64,000 bases of DNA from Paraburkholderia silviterrae. Lineage in GTDB: Bacteria > Pseudomonadota > Gammaproteobacteria > Burkholderiales > Burkholderiaceae. Under the pieces are notes generated by a model that was not told the origin of the DNA, searched no databases, and saw only the letters and a program-made list of their open reading frames with translations. Positions 45,385 to 54,899 of the stretch are shown one piece after another; position 1 is the stretch's first letter; every line of letters starts with the position of its first letter. Made by a program: the position numbers and the translations under genes. The stretch covers positions 124,001-188,000 of the forward strand of contig NZ_SMRP01000001.1 in the NCBI RefSeq assembly GCF_004353915.1, read 5' to 3'.

Positions 45385-45732
45385 ATTCGGCACGCGCCTC
45401 GGCATGGGTCATGCTTGACCAGGCGATAGGCCGCGTAGGTGAATTTTTTGTGCAATAAGGATATTGACGCGACTGACGTCTCCCGAGTGCATTGCTCCAG
45501 GCTGAAGACAAAGATAAGAACATTCAGGATCTACACAATGTTCTCGGAATTAGATCGCCCTATCTGAATTCTCCGTTGGACGCGACTGGCGGCCTTCTGC
45601 AAATTGTGTAGTTTGGAGCCGGCGCACTTGGTCAGGACGCCCGCTTGGGGCGCTCGAAATCCTTCCAGGACCCTTGACTGCGAGCCAGGCTCGGGTGAGC
45701 CAAAGGACGGCCCTATCTACGGAGTCTGCCAA
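45385..45732. other. Intergenic region before Old Yellow Enzyme gene
   Basis: 348 bases without a credible gene; GC is low. No terminator hairpin or operator is obvious. AAATTGTGTAGTTTGGAGCC near 45600 may belong to the promoter of the next gene. Confidence 0.35.
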
Positions 45733-46830
45733 ATGTCCGCACTATTCGAACCCTACAAGCTCAAAGACATCTCTTTGCGCAACCGCATCGCGATTCCTCC
45801 GATGTGCCAATACGCCGCTGTCGACGGTCTGATCAACGATTGGCACCGTGTACACCTCGCCGGCCTGGCCCGCGGCGGCGCCGGGTTGGTAATCGTCGAA
45901 GCGACAGCCGTATCGCCGGAGGGCCGCATTACTCCGGGCTGCACCGGGATTTGGAACGACGAGCAGGCACAGGCTTTCGCGCCTGTCGTCACCTCCATCA
46001 AGGCGGCCGGTGCCGTACCGGGCATCCAGATCGGCCACGCAGGGCGCAAGGCCAGCGTCAACCGGCCGTGGGAAGGTGATGACCATATCGCCGACGACGA
46101 TACGCGCGGCTGGCAGACTATTGCGCCCTCCGCGGTTGCTTTCGGCGCCCACCTGCCTAAAGTGCCAAACGCAATGACCACCGACGACATTGCGCGTGTA
46201 CGAGATGATTTCGTCGCGGCAGCGAGGCGTGCCCGATACGCCGGCTTCGAATGGCTGGAACTGCACTTTGCTCATGGCTATCTCGGCCAGAGCTTTTTCT
46301 CGACGCACTCCAATCACCGTGACGACGCATACGGCGGCAGCCTGGCTAACCGTAGCCGCTTCTTGCTGGAAACGTTAGCCGCCGTGCGCAAGGTATGGCC
46401 CGAGCATCTGCCTTTGACGGCCCGTTTCGGCGTAATCGAGTACGACGGCCGCGATGAGCAAACGCTCGCAGAATCCATCGAACTCGCGAAAAATTTCAAA
46501 CAGGAAGGGCTGGATATGCTGAGCGTGAGCATCGGCTTCTCCACGCCGGCAGCTCGCATTCCGTGGGCGCCCGCGTTTCTCGCACCGGTTGCCCAGCGCG
46601 TCCGTCGAGAGGCTCAACTCCCCGTCTCATCGGCCTGGGGACTCGATACGCCTGAACTCGCCGATCGCTCAATCAGGGAAAGCCAGCTTGATCTCGTGAT
46701 GGTCGGGCGCGCTCATCTTGCCGACCCCCACTGGCCGTATTACGCGGCGCGCAAACTCGGCGTCGAACGCCCTTCCTGGACACTTCCTGCGCCGTACGCG
46801 CATTGGCTCGAACACTACACAGTGAACTGA
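45733..46830 (+). CDS. NADH:flavin oxidoreductase, Old Yellow Enzyme family
   Basis: 365 residues. Features of the YqjM/XenA branch: LKDISLRNRIAIPPMCQY, IVEATAVSPEGRITPGCTGIW, QIGHAGRKAS (His), FEWLELHFAHGYLGQSFFS (catalytic His-region), ARFGVIEYDGRDEQ and VMVGRAHLADPHWPYYAA. FMN-dependent reduction of alpha,beta-unsaturated carbonyls or nitro compounds. ATG 45733 aligns with the family. Monocistronic. Confidence 0.9.
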   Translation: MSALFEPYKLKDISLRNRIAIPPMCQYAAVDGLINDWHRVHLAGLARGGAGLVIVEATAVSPEGRITPGCTGIWNDEQAQAFAPVVTSIKAAGAVPGIQIGHAGRKASVNRPWEGDDHIADDDTRGWQTIAPSAVAFGAHLPKVPNAMTTDDIARVRDDFVAAARRARYAGFEWLELHFAHGYLGQSFFSTHSNHRDDAYGGSLANRSRFLLETLAAVRKVWPEHLPLTARFGVIEYDGRDEQTLAESIELAKNFKQEGLDMLSVSIGFSTPAARIPWAPAFLAPVAQRVRREAQLPVSSAWGLDTPELADRSIRESQLDLVMVGRAHLADPHWPYYAARKLGVERPSWTLPAPYAHWLEHYTVN

Positions 46831-46920
46831 GTACACCGCTGGGCCTTGATGACGGTTCAAGGCTTCCTGCTCGGCGTCCGAAAGGACCAGCAGCCACTCG
46901 TTCTTTGCGATCGTCATGCG

Positions 46921-47082
46921 TTACTCTGGCGCTCGCAAATATTGATAGAGCGTTTCACGACTGATGCCGAATCCGCGGGCAAGCGTCGTATTCTGCTCGC
47001 CGGCGGCAGCCCGCTGCTGCAACCCCGCAATTTCGGAATCGGCAAGCGATTTCTTGCGGCCACGATAGTTGCGATTGCTATG
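46921..47082 (-). pseudogene. Site-specific recombinase (resolvase/invertase) C-terminal remnant
   Basis: About 53 residues on the minus strand: YRGRKKSLADSEIAGLQQRA, then GEQNTTLARGFGISRETLYQYL. This is the DNA-binding C-terminus of Tn3-type resolvases (Hin HTH). The catalytic N-terminal domain is gone, replaced by the end of the VOC gene with which it overlaps. Just downstream a second minus-strand frame (46917 down) begins MTIAKNEWLLVLSDAEQEAL and may be the head of the next gene of a lost transposon. Confidence 0.7.
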
Positions 47083-47506
47083 AGTGCCGCTTAGGGTTCC
47101 ACGCCTTGTGGACGAACTCAATACGATTGCCGTCGAAGTCGGCGACGTTGGCGGCGTAGTATCCGGCGGCGAAGTAGGCGCGATCTGCTGGTTTGCCTTC
47201 GTCGGTACCGCCAGCTTTGATTGCGGCTGCATAGGCAGCGTCGACCAGTTCATTGGTGTCGCAGACGATCCCGAGGTAGAGCCCGGTCTCGCCTGACTCG
47301 CGTTGACGTAACCAGATGCTTGATCCGACAGCCTTTCCGCTGGCGAAAACGTCGTCACCGATTCCGTAAAGATGCGGGATGCCCTCTGGCCCCGAAGCAG
47401 AGTCGTAGTTGCCGAATACGCTCCAGCCGAGCGGCTTCAGAGCTTCGGAGTAGAAAGCCAGTGACTTGTCGATGTTGGTGACGGAGATGTATACGTGGTC
47501 GATCAT
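47078..47506 (-). CDS. VOC (glyoxalase-like) family protein
   Basis: 142 residues. MIDHVYISVTNIDKSLAFYSEALKPLGW and VADFDGNRIEFVHKAWN are the two halves of a VOC fold; metal ligands are likely His4 and the final Glu. It could be a small dioxygenase, isomerase or resistance protein. Its last bases overlap a resolvase remnant, so the original C-terminus may be altered. The start lies just behind the broken NmrA gene. Confidence 0.82.
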   Translation of the reverse strand: MIDHVYISVTNIDKSLAFYSEALKPLGWSVFGNYDSASGPEGIPHLYGIGDDVFASGKAVGSSIWLRQRESGETGLYLGIVCDTNELVDAAYAAAIKAGGTDEGKPADRAYFAAGYYAANVADFDGNRIEFVHKAWNPKRHS

Positions 47507-47775
47507 TGGGAAACCTTCCATGCGTTGGCGTTGCTATGGGCGAAGTTGCGGAACGTGTGGGGTGGCGTGCCGGTAAGAGCCACCAGATAGACGCGACCGA
47601 TACCGTCGAGGGCGGGAGCGTAGCTCTCGCGCCGACTCCAGTCGAAGGCGACATCGGCGCGAGAGCGTGCGGCAGTGCGGACCGGCAGGCCGCGGTTGAT
47701 GAGGTTGGCAGCGACACGGGAGCCCGTCTTGCCGGTCGAGCCACGTACGAGCGTGGTTGGGATTATCTTGTTCAT
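47503..47775 (-). pseudogene. NmrA-type NAD(P)-binding protein, N-terminal fragment
   Basis: About 66 recognisable residues: MNKIIPTTLVRGSTGKTGSRVAANL, GLPVRTAARS and GIGRVYLVA. It is the beginning of an NmrA-like atypical SDR, normally about 280 residues. After that the frame turns into unrelated sequence (PPHTFRNFAHSNANAWKVSQ) and stops at the VOC gene start. So about 75 per cent is deleted. Confidence 0.7.
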
Positions 47776-47850
47776 AACTATAATGTACTGTATAGATATG
47801 AGCGTTTTAATAAGCAATGATCTCATTGTGCAACGCGATGCTCTCAATAC

Positions 47851-48765
47851 ATGGACTTATTGCATGACCATCTAGCGCGCGCTCGCGCGTCGGCTGCGGT
47901 GTTCGCCCGCTCGGTCGCGCTGCCGCCCTGGGGCCTCACGCTTCCTGGCTCGATCCAGCTATCGCTGCACACTGTGCTGCGCGGTCACGCGTGGCTGTGG
48001 CTCGATGACCCCGCCAAAGCCGCGCGACTCCTGCCCGGTGACCTGGCGCTTGTGGTCGGCGGTCGCGACCACCATTTCGCGCACGAACCGGATCCCGATC
48101 TCTGCATGTCCCATGAACAGTTTTGGGCCAGAGACGCGGATGATGCCAATCATCCCGACTCGGCCATCTTCCTGTGCGGCGCATACAGTCTCGCCGGCGA
48201 TGTGGGTCGTGGCCTGCTCCAGGCATTGCCGCCGATGCTGCTCATCCGGCCAGCACCGCACGACCAGGTTCACGATGTGGTGTCGCTTATCTCCCGGGAG
48301 CTGAGCCACTTCGCACCCGGACAGCAGACCGTGCTCGACCGACTGCTCGACGTACTCCTTGTCATGGCCATGCGCACGTCGTTTGATCAAAGCTCGACTG
48401 CACCGCGTTGGTATCGCGCGGCGTCGGACGCCCGGCTCGCCCGTGCACTCCAGGCGATGCACGACAAGCCGGAGCATGCCTGGACGGTGCCCGGGCTTGC
48501 CCATCTCAGTGCGATGTCTCGTCCGTCGTTCGCCCGAAACTTCGAGCGTGCACTTGGGCAGTCGCCAATGCAGTACCTCACTGACTGGCGGCTAACGCTG
48601 GCTCGCGACTACCTGCTGGCCGGCGAACTCACTTTGGAACAGATCGCCGGTCGCATCGGCTACAGTTCCCCCAACGCTTTTGCAGCGACATTCCGCCGAC
48701 ACGTCGGAATAGCACCCAGTCAATGGCGGCAACAGCACTCGTCGAAGCAGTCGATCCCAGCGTAA
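47851..48765 (+). CDS. AraC family transcriptional regulator
   Basis: 304 residues. N-terminal cupin_6-type ligand domain (about 1-180) and two C-terminal HTH motifs (WTVPGLAHLSAMSRPSFARNFERALG, LTLEQIAGRIGYSSPNAFAATFRRHVG). This branch often controls an adjacent dehydrogenase/NmrA gene; here it is divergent from the broken NmrA gene, its likely former target. Confidence 0.88.
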   Translation: MDLLHDHLARARASAAVFARSVALPPWGLTLPGSIQLSLHTVLRGHAWLWLDDPAKAARLLPGDLALVVGGRDHHFAHEPDPDLCMSHEQFWARDADDANHPDSAIFLCGAYSLAGDVGRGLLQALPPMLLIRPAPHDQVHDVVSLISRELSHFAPGQQTVLDRLLDVLLVMAMRTSFDQSSTAPRWYRAASDARLARALQAMHDKPEHAWTVPGLAHLSAMSRPSFARNFERALGQSPMQYLTDWRLTLARDYLLAGELTLEQIAGRIGYSSPNAFAATFRRHVGIAPSQWRQQHSSKQSIPA

Positions 48766-49082
48766 GATCCCGGCGGTTCCCGCTTAGAACTCCGAAATAG
48801 TTGGTTCGGTTTTCGAAGGAAAGACAGGGTCTGACGAAGCCTGTGCGCAAGCGCAACGGTGGATCAGTGGCGCATGTGCGGCGAACTGGCCAAGCGCCCC
48901 AATGACGGCACAGCGACGCTTATTGCCTCAGCGCTTCGGCGGTGCGCCTTTCGAGCGATGCGATAACTGTACGAAATAAGTGTGAGGAAATCCCTGTAGA
49001 GCGGCATCTGCCGAGTGCTTGCGGCGCACACGGAGTAGGCGTCTAATCATTGAAAGCGTGCCCGAGGAAAGCGAGAGACCGT
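48766..49082. other. Intergenic region before the cyclase gene
   Basis: 317 bases, no credible gene and no obvious structure. It should hold the promoter of the large gene starting at 49083. Confidence 0.35.
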
Positions 49083-52000
49083 ATGCGCTGCTCCAGCTGC
49101 GGATTCGAGAATCCCGTCAGCGCCAAATTCTGCCAGGAGTGCGGCGCGCGGTTGGCGCGCGTGTGCCCCCATTGCGGCTGCAACCTGACGACGAACGCCA
49201 GTTTCTGCAGCAAATGCGGCACAACCTTGGTCGTCGGCGGGCAAGCCGAGGCCGTCGCGCCCATCCATTACACCCCGCCGCACCTGGCCGAGCGAATCCT
49301 CGCCGAACGAGCCGCTTTCGAAGCGCGTAGCGAAGCTGCGGGTGAACGCAAGACGATCACTGCGCTGTTCGCCGACATGGCGGGCTCGACCATGTTGATC
49401 AACGATCTCGATCCCGAAGAAGCTGACAAACTGATCGCTCCCGTCATCGCGCTAATGATGGAAGCGGTGCATCACTACGAAGGCTATGTGGCGAAATCCT
49501 TGGGCGATGGGATTCTGGCGCTGTTTGGCGCCCCCATCGCTCACGAGGACCATCCGCAACGGGCGCTGTACGCGGCGCTGCGCATGCAGGACGCGATGCG
49601 CCGCCACAGTGACCAGGTCCGATTGGAACAAGGTATTGCGCTTCATGTCCGGGTCGGCGTCCACACCGGCGAAGTCGTCGTTCGATCAATCCGCAAGGAC
49701 GATCTGCGCGCCGATTACGACCCGGTGGGACAGACCATTCACATCGCCTCACGGATGGAAACGATGGCCGCGCCTGCTTCGATCCTCGTGAGCGAGTCGA
49801 CTTACAAGCTTGCGCAAGGGTATTTTGATTTCAACGCTCTGGGGGCGGCCCAAGTCAAGGGTGTGCCCGCGCCCCTGGCGGTCTATGAGGTGCGTGGGCT
49901 CGGACCGTTGCGTACTCGCCTGCAGGTGGCCGCACGACGAGGTCTTGCCCCTTTCGTGGGGCGCGAAAGCGAACTGCAGGCGTTGCACCGCGCACTGGAG
50001 CGGACCACCGCGGGGCACGGGCAGGTCGTTGGGGTGGTGGGAGAAGCAGGCGTCGGTAAATCGCGGCTTTTTCTTGAGTTCAAGGAGCGCTCCCAGCGCG
50101 AAGTCCTGGTGCTCGAAACCTTTTCGGTCTCGCATGGAAAGGCCTTCCCCTACCTTCCACTGATCGAACTCTTAAGGAACTACTTCAAGATCACCGTTCA
50201 GGACGACGAGCGGCAGTGCCGGGAAAAGGTCACGGGCAAGCTGCTGACACTCGAGCGTAGTCTCGAGGATCTCTTACCTTACCTGCTTGCACTTTTCGGA
50301 GCCAGCGACCCGACCTCGGCCCTGGCAGAAATGGACGTACAAACCCGGCGCAGCCGCACATTCGAGGCGATCACGCGCCTGCTCTTGCGCGAAAGCCTGA
50401 ATCAGCCGATCGAACTGCTGTTCGAAGACCTGCAATGGCTGGACAGCGAAACTGAAGCCTTCCTTGCGTTCTTCGTCGAGCGCGTGGTGAGCGCCAAGGT
50501 CCTTCTGCTGGTGAACTACCGGCCCGGCTACCAACCTGACTGGACTCATAAAAACGACTATACGCAGCTAGGACTCGACCCGTTGGGCGAAGCCGAAGCT
50601 CAGGGACTGCTCTCGGCCCTGCTCGGTGACGATCAAGCACTCGTTCCACTGAAACAGCTCATCCTGAGGAAGACAGAGGGCAATCCCTTCTTTATGGAAG
50701 AGGTCGTCCAGACCCTGGTCGAAGAGAGCGCGCTAATCGGGGAGCGCGGCCGCTACCGAATCGAGCAGACCCCGACCGCTTTGCACATTCCCACGACGGT
50801 ACAGGGCGTGCTTGCCGCGCGCATTGACCGACTCCGCGCTGTGGAGAAAGCGCTGCTCCAGACCCTGGCCGTGATCGGCAAGGAGTTTCCCTGGAGTCTA
50901 CTCAAACAAGTCTGCAGCGGCCAAGCCGGGTTACCCGAGGGCGAGCTGCGCCGCCTGCTCTCCAGCTTGCAGGCCGCAGAATTCATTTACCAACGGCCGG
51001 CCTTCCCCGAGGTCGCGTACACGTTCAAGCACGCCCTGACGCAGGAGGTCGCCGGCCAGTCGCTACTCTCGGAGCAGCGCTGCTTGCTGCATGAACGCAC
51101 GGCTCAGGGCATCGAAGCGCTCTACCCAACCCGGCTCAACGACTATTGCAACGAGCTGGCGCACCACTACAGCCAGAGCGGCAACGTTCCGAAGGCCATC
51201 GAGTACCTGCAATGTGCGGGACAACAGGCGCTGCAGCGCTCGGCAAATCTCGAGGCGATCCAGCACCTCGGCGCGGCTCTCGAGCTGCTCGAGCGTTTGC
51301 CTGGCGGCCCCGAACGCGCCCGCCAGGAACTCGCCATGCAACTTGCGCTCGGTCCGATCTTGATGGCCGCCCGAGGCCCTGCCTCGCCACAGGTCAAGGC
51401 TGCCTATACCCGCGCGATGACGTTATGCGAACAGGTTGGCGAAGCATCCCAGCTCATCCCGGTGCAGTTGGGGCTCCGGGTGAATCACACATTGCGCGCC
51501 GAGCATGCCATCGCTCACAAACTGGCCGAGCGGGCGCTTCACCTGGCGCAGAGCGCGCAGGACCCGGGTCTGCTCGCGGAAGCACATAGTGCAGTGGGGA
51601 CGAGCGCCTTCTTTCAAGGCGACCTTGTCACGGCGCGTGCGCACCTGGAGCGGGTGCTTGACCTCTATGATCCTGACCAACATCGTGAGCACGCCTTTGT
51701 GTACGGACTTGATCCCGGCATATTCGGCCTGAGCGTTTCGGCCTGGATCCTGTGGTTCCTGGGCTATGCTGATCAGGCGAGCAAACGAAGTCAGGAAGCC
51801 TTTGCCCTCGCACAGAGGATGTCACATCCTTCCAGCCTGGCGCTCACCCTGATCACGACGGCCAACTTGCATCAGTTTCGGCGCGAAGCGCAACAGACAC
51901 AGGCATGCGCCGAGGCCGCCATCACGCTCTCCGCTGAGCAGGGGTTCCCATTCTGGCTGGCGTATGGAACGATCCTCCAAGGCTGGGCCCTGGCCGAACA

Positions 52001-52490
52001 GGGAGACATCGAGCCGGGGATTGCCATCATCAACAAAGGCCTCGCCGCCTACCAGGCGACCGGGGCGGAGATCTCGCGATCGCACTTCCTGACTTTGCTC
52101 GCTGCGGCCTATGGGCACGCGGGGCAAACGCAGTCCGGGCTGAGCGCGCTGACTGAAGCGCTCGCTGCAATCAACAAGACCGGCGAGCGCTTTTACGAAG
52201 CCGAGGTGTATCGACTGAAGGGAGAGCTCATGCTACATAGCGCGCGCAGCGAACCCTCATGTCTACGAGAGGCTGAAGCGTGCTTTCAAAACGCGCTATC
52301 AGTCGCCAGTCGCCAAGGCGCCAAGGCGCTTGAACTGCGCGCAACGTTAAGCCTCGCTCGGCTATGGCAAACACAAGGCAAGAGCCAGGCCGCGCTCCAG
52401 CGAATAGCCACAATTTATGGCGCCTTCAGGGAAGGCTTCGACTCCCCTGACTTACGGGAGGCAAAGGCGCTGGTCGAAAATGTGCCGTGA
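49083..52490 (+). CDS. Zinc-ribbon / adenylate cyclase / AAA ATPase / TPR protein
   Basis: 1135 residues. Two zinc ribbons at the N-terminus (CSSCG..FCQECG and CPHCG..FCSKCG, about 3-48), a class III cyclase domain (about 92-280; metal Asp in LFADMAGST and SLGDGILALF, VHTGEVVV), a STAND-like ATPase (Walker A GEAGVGKS about 319, Walker B LLFEDLQWLD) and a TPR-rich end (about 660-1135). The usual transition-state Asn is His (VGQTIHIASRM), which is common in this subfamily. It may make cAMP under control of the ATPase. Start ATG 49083. Confidence 0.88.
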   Translation: MRCSSCGFENPVSAKFCQECGARLARVCPHCGCNLTTNASFCSKCGTTLVVGGQAEAVAPIHYTPPHLAERILAERAAFEARSEAAGERKTITALFADMAGSTMLINDLDPEEADKLIAPVIALMMEAVHHYEGYVAKSLGDGILALFGAPIAHEDHPQRALYAALRMQDAMRRHSDQVRLEQGIALHVRVGVHTGEVVVRSIRKDDLRADYDPVGQTIHIASRMETMAAPASILVSESTYKLAQGYFDFNALGAAQVKGVPAPLAVYEVRGLGPLRTRLQVAARRGLAPFVGRESELQALHRALERTTAGHGQVVGVVGEAGVGKSRLFLEFKERSQREVLVLETFSVSHGKAFPYLPLIELLRNYFKITVQDDERQCREKVTGKLLTLERSLEDLLPYLLALFGASDPTSALAEMDVQTRRSRTFEAITRLLLRESLNQPIELLFEDLQWLDSETEAFLAFFVERVVSAKVLLLVNYRPGYQPDWTHKNDYTQLGLDPLGEAEAQGLLSALLGDDQALVPLKQLILRKTEGNPFFMEEVVQTLVEESALIGERGRYRIEQTPTALHIPTTVQGVLAARIDRLRAVEKALLQTLAVIGKEFPWSLLKQVCSGQAGLPEGELRRLLSSLQAAEFIYQRPAFPEVAYTFKHALTQEVAGQSLLSEQRCLLHERTAQGIEALYPTRLNDYCNELAHHYSQSGNVPKAIEYLQCAGQQALQRSANLEAIQHLGAALELLERLPGGPERARQELAMQLALGPILMAARGPASPQVKAAYTRAMTLCEQVGEASQLIPVQLGLRVNHTLRAEHAIAHKLAERALHLAQSAQDPGLLAEAHSAVGTSAFFQGDLVTARAHLERVLDLYDPDQHREHAFVYGLDPGIFGLSVSAWILWFLGYADQASKRSQEAFALAQRMSHPSSLALTLITTANLHQFRREAQQTQACAEAAITLSAEQGFPFWLAYGTILQGWALAEQGDIEPGIAIINKGLAAYQATGAEISRSHFLTLLAAAYGHAGQTQSGLSALTEALAAINKTGERFYEAEVYRLKGELMLHSARSEPSCLREAEACFQNALSVASRQGAKALELRATLSLARLWQTQGKSQAALQRIATIYGAFREGFDSPDLREAKALVENVP

Positions 52491-52557
52491 AAGAAAATCT
52501 GCCTGGGTCGGGTGACGATTCTCAGTTTTTAAACTCGTGGCGGTCCATCCCGCCGCC

Positions 52558-53202
52558 TCACACTTTGACGAAACTCACTCCCGCCAGTGGGCCGAACGGC
52601 AGCGACGCCAGCGGACCGCCTACATCCAGTGCTCCGAGATCCACCGCGAAAAAACCTGCCTTCTCGATAAGCGAGCGCACCGTCGCTTTGGCGTCCGCCT
52701 CGTCACCGGAATAAAAGAGCACGCGTTTTCCGCCAGAGACTTCCGGCTCAGGCAGGACGCTTACGTCGAGGTGGTTGAATGCCTTCACAAAACGCGCACC
52801 AGGAACGAGATCGCGAACCACGCTGCTCGAGTAGCGCCCCCCAAGATCGGCCGGTTTGATGCCATAGACAGCCAGCGGGTTGCTCGGGTCATTTGCATCT
52901 GGGGAGTCCGGCTCGATCCATTCGACGGGGTTGGTGCAGTCAACGACAATGCGCCCGTTCCATGCGGGTAGCCCACCAAGGACTTTTTTCAGATCGACCC
53001 AGCGAATGGCGATGAAGACGATGTCCGCCCTGGCCGCTTCCTCAGTCGTACCGGCCTTGATCGTCGGCCCAAGCTCTTCAAGCAAATCTGCGAGGGATTC
53101 AGGCCCCCGGCTATTCGAAGCGACAGCTGAAATGCCCATTTTGGCGAACGCGCGGGCCAGGTTAGAACCGAGCGCGCCTGCGCCGATGATGCCAATGCTC
53201 AT
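52558..53202 (-). CDS. NADPH-dependent F420-reductase-like NAD(P)-binding protein
   Basis: 214 residues. IGIIGAGALGSNLARAFAKMG is the dinucleotide-binding motif; DIVFIAIRW, VVDCTNPVEW and VVRDLVPGARFVKAFNH match the NPD/F420-reductase (Fno-like) family. Burkholderiales do not all make F420, so a different NADP-linked substrate is likely. Its 3' end faces the cyclase gene. An Rrf2 fragment lies directly upstream on the same strand and may once have controlled it. Confidence 0.82.
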   Translation of the reverse strand: MSIGIIGAGALGSNLARAFAKMGISAVASNSRGPESLADLLEELGPTIKAGTTEEAARADIVFIAIRWVDLKKVLGGLPAWNGRIVVDCTNPVEWIEPDSPDANDPSNPLAVYGIKPADLGGRYSSSVVRDLVPGARFVKAFNHLDVSVLPEPEVSGGKRVLFYSGDEADAKATVRSLIEKAGFFAVDLGALDVGGPLASLPFGPLAGVSFVKV

Positions 53203-53212
53203 ACGTTACTCC

Positions 53213-53410
53213 TCATACCAGTTGATTCGGCTCAGGCCGCCGTAGCCACCACTGCCCCGCAATCGGGGAGACGAAAAGCTCGCTATCCTCTACAGCTTCA
53301 TAGAGGTCCAGAAGCCGGATCCTGTCTTCCGAACGCAATGGCTTACCGGCATTGGAGGTAAGCGCGGCAAGTGCGTGAACGGCGACAGCGAACCGAGTGC
53401 TCGTTGGCAT
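53213..53410 (-). pseudogene. Rrf2 family regulator with internal deletion
   Basis: 65 residues. MPTSTRFAVAVHALAALTSN is the head of an Rrf2 protein and IRLLDLYEAVEDSELFVSP is its later conserved part (LLDVYRAVED..LF), but the HTH recognition helix and dimer segment (about 40 residues) between them are missing in frame. The C-terminal tail is also short. It cannot bind DNA normally. Confidence 0.7.
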
Positions 53411-53527
53411 AAGACGAATCCATTCCAGCAGCATGTCGAAGCCAGCACACCGCGGATCCCCGCACCCCGCGGGATGCCGGGATCTACCCGAACGTCTTTC
53501 CGGCCACTACTGAATCGAGAAACCTGC

Positions 53528-53962
53528 CTAAAGCGTGGACGGAGCCACATTGGAAGCGCGACGACCAACCAGGTAGTCCATGCTGAGTACCCCTGCCCCA
53601 CCGGTTGAGAATGCCAGGAGGCCACCTGCCATGGCAAGATTCTTTAGAAAGTTGAACATTTGATTTTGGTCCGATAATGCATGGTGAAAAACAATTGCAG
53701 TCACGACGCAGTAGATGGCCAGCACCCAAGCTACGACACGAGTGCGGTAACCGAGGATCAGCAATGTTGCGCACGCAAGCTCAAGCACCATTGAGCCAAT
53801 ATATCCCAGCATCGGTGCGGGCAGCCCCATGGCTGTGATGTACCCGATGGTCGCGCTCGGTGAAATAAGCTTCAACACACCACTTATAACGAATATCGCT
53901 GCAATAAGGAAACGCCCTGCAAGCAGGTTCACGTCATTTCCAGAATAGCTAAGGGTTTTCAT
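53528..53962 (-). CDS. DoxX family membrane protein
   Basis: 144 residues, four hydrophobic spans: LLAGRFLIAAIFVISGVLKL, YIGSMVLELACATLLILGY, VVAWVLAIYCVVTAIVF and the NLAMAGGLLAF stretch. DoxX proteins are inner-membrane helpers of unknown electron carrier or thiol roles, commonly next to redox regulators. Downstream lies the Rrf2 remnant and the NPD gene, so a former redox-stress unit is plausible. Confidence 0.88.
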   Translation of the reverse strand: MKTLSYSGNDVNLLAGRFLIAAIFVISGVLKLISPSATIGYITAMGLPAPMLGYIGSMVLELACATLLILGYRTRVVAWVLAIYCVVTAIVFHHALSDQNQMFNFLKNLAMAGGLLAFSTGGAGVLSMDYLVGRRASNVAPSTL

Positions 53963-54475
53963 TTCGATTCTCCACGACTAAATTGCTGCGTTCGATAGAT
54001 AGGCCTAAACCTCGTGCGGAGGCATAACTGCGAGGCCGACAATAGACTCTTTCATCTTCGTCAGCCGTGAACCCTCAGGCGTCTGCTATTCGTCGAAGTT
54101 CCCAAGACCGCAGGAGGTGAATTCATCAGCGATTTGAGGTTCACTACGTTCAATGCTCAGCGATGCGCCACTCCTGAATGCCGGCGTGGAAGGCGGCCAC
54201 TGCTTTCGAAGGCCACAGCGTATCCGTAGATAGTCAAACCCTGAAAGGACGGAAAGCCGCACTCGTTACTGGCATAGAAGCGAGCATGAACCGTGCGTTG
54301 AAACATAGCGCATAGGCTAGTCCGGTCGACATATCGTGTCCAACGGCAAAAACAGATAGCACGATCGAATCTTGTGAAAGCGCGCTTGGCGTGCCTCCCC
54401 GACTACGAACCGGATTCCGCTTTCATCATGATCAAATGAATGGCTACGCGCCGCACGTAACCCTTCGAGCCCCCG
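53963..54475. other. Intergenic region with promoter-like repeat copy A
   Basis: 513 bases. It contains, at 54304-54383, an 80-bp sequence 79 per cent identical (63 of 80 by my count) to 59615-59694. On the minus strand after it an ORF of 49 codons (54306-54157) starts MFQRTVHARFYASNECGF; I do not recognise it. Another frame ends LWPSKAVAAFHAGIQEWRIAEH. Both look like remains of a lost gene. Confidence 0.5.
54304..54383 (-). promoter_or_regulatory. Promoter-like repeat, copy A
   Basis: Ungapped 80-bp match to 59615-59694. On the minus strand it reads AAGATTCGATCGT, then TTGGAC, 18 bases, TAGCCT, then an ATG at 54306. The most conserved parts are the upstream GATTCGAT block and the TTGGACACGA block, as expected of an activator site and a -35 element. 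Confidence 0.6.
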
Positions 54476-54748
54476 CTATAGCGATATAAAGCGTCTTCGA
54501 GGTTTCCATCCGATGCTTTTATATAGTCTTGCAGAATTGCGGTCCCGATACGGACATTCGTGCGCGCGTCGGTCGAAACTAGATTCGACTGCGATCACCG
54601 AAAGCAACAACATAGGCGAGATTGCATATCGCCTGGCTGCATTCAATACCGCATGTCCAATTTCCAGCGCGTCGCGCAATCCTATATGAAAGCGGGCATT
54701 CACAACCGCCGCGATTTCCTCTGCGGTAAGCGCTTCGTATCGCTGCAC
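54476..54748 (-). pseudogene. Lytic transglycosylase-like N-terminal fragment
   Basis: 90 residues. ALEIGHAVLNAARRYAISPMLLLSVIAVESSFDRRA carries the SLT-family start with its catalytic Glu (AVESSF); the split pieces are each under 20 residues when cited in the literature but the run here is continuous through about residue 60. After it the frame degenerates (CPYRDRNSARLYKSIG). A full SLT domain needs about 100 residues more, so this is truncated. Confidence 0.55.
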
Positions 54749-54899
54749 GTCGACGGTTTGATTGTACGCCGGCCAAACCAGAGGATCATCCGCATAACAC
54801 CGTCCTCCCAGTCATCATGCGAAGCCGCAGCTTCGCGATTATCAGAGCTGCGCGCTGAGTCGAAACGCCGTGCCCAATGCTGCCAGGAACGTAGCTTCT

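Noticed and set aside
54157..54306. 49-codon ORF after promoter copy A
   Set aside because: No family recognised and no ribosome site; kept only as part of the intergenic description.
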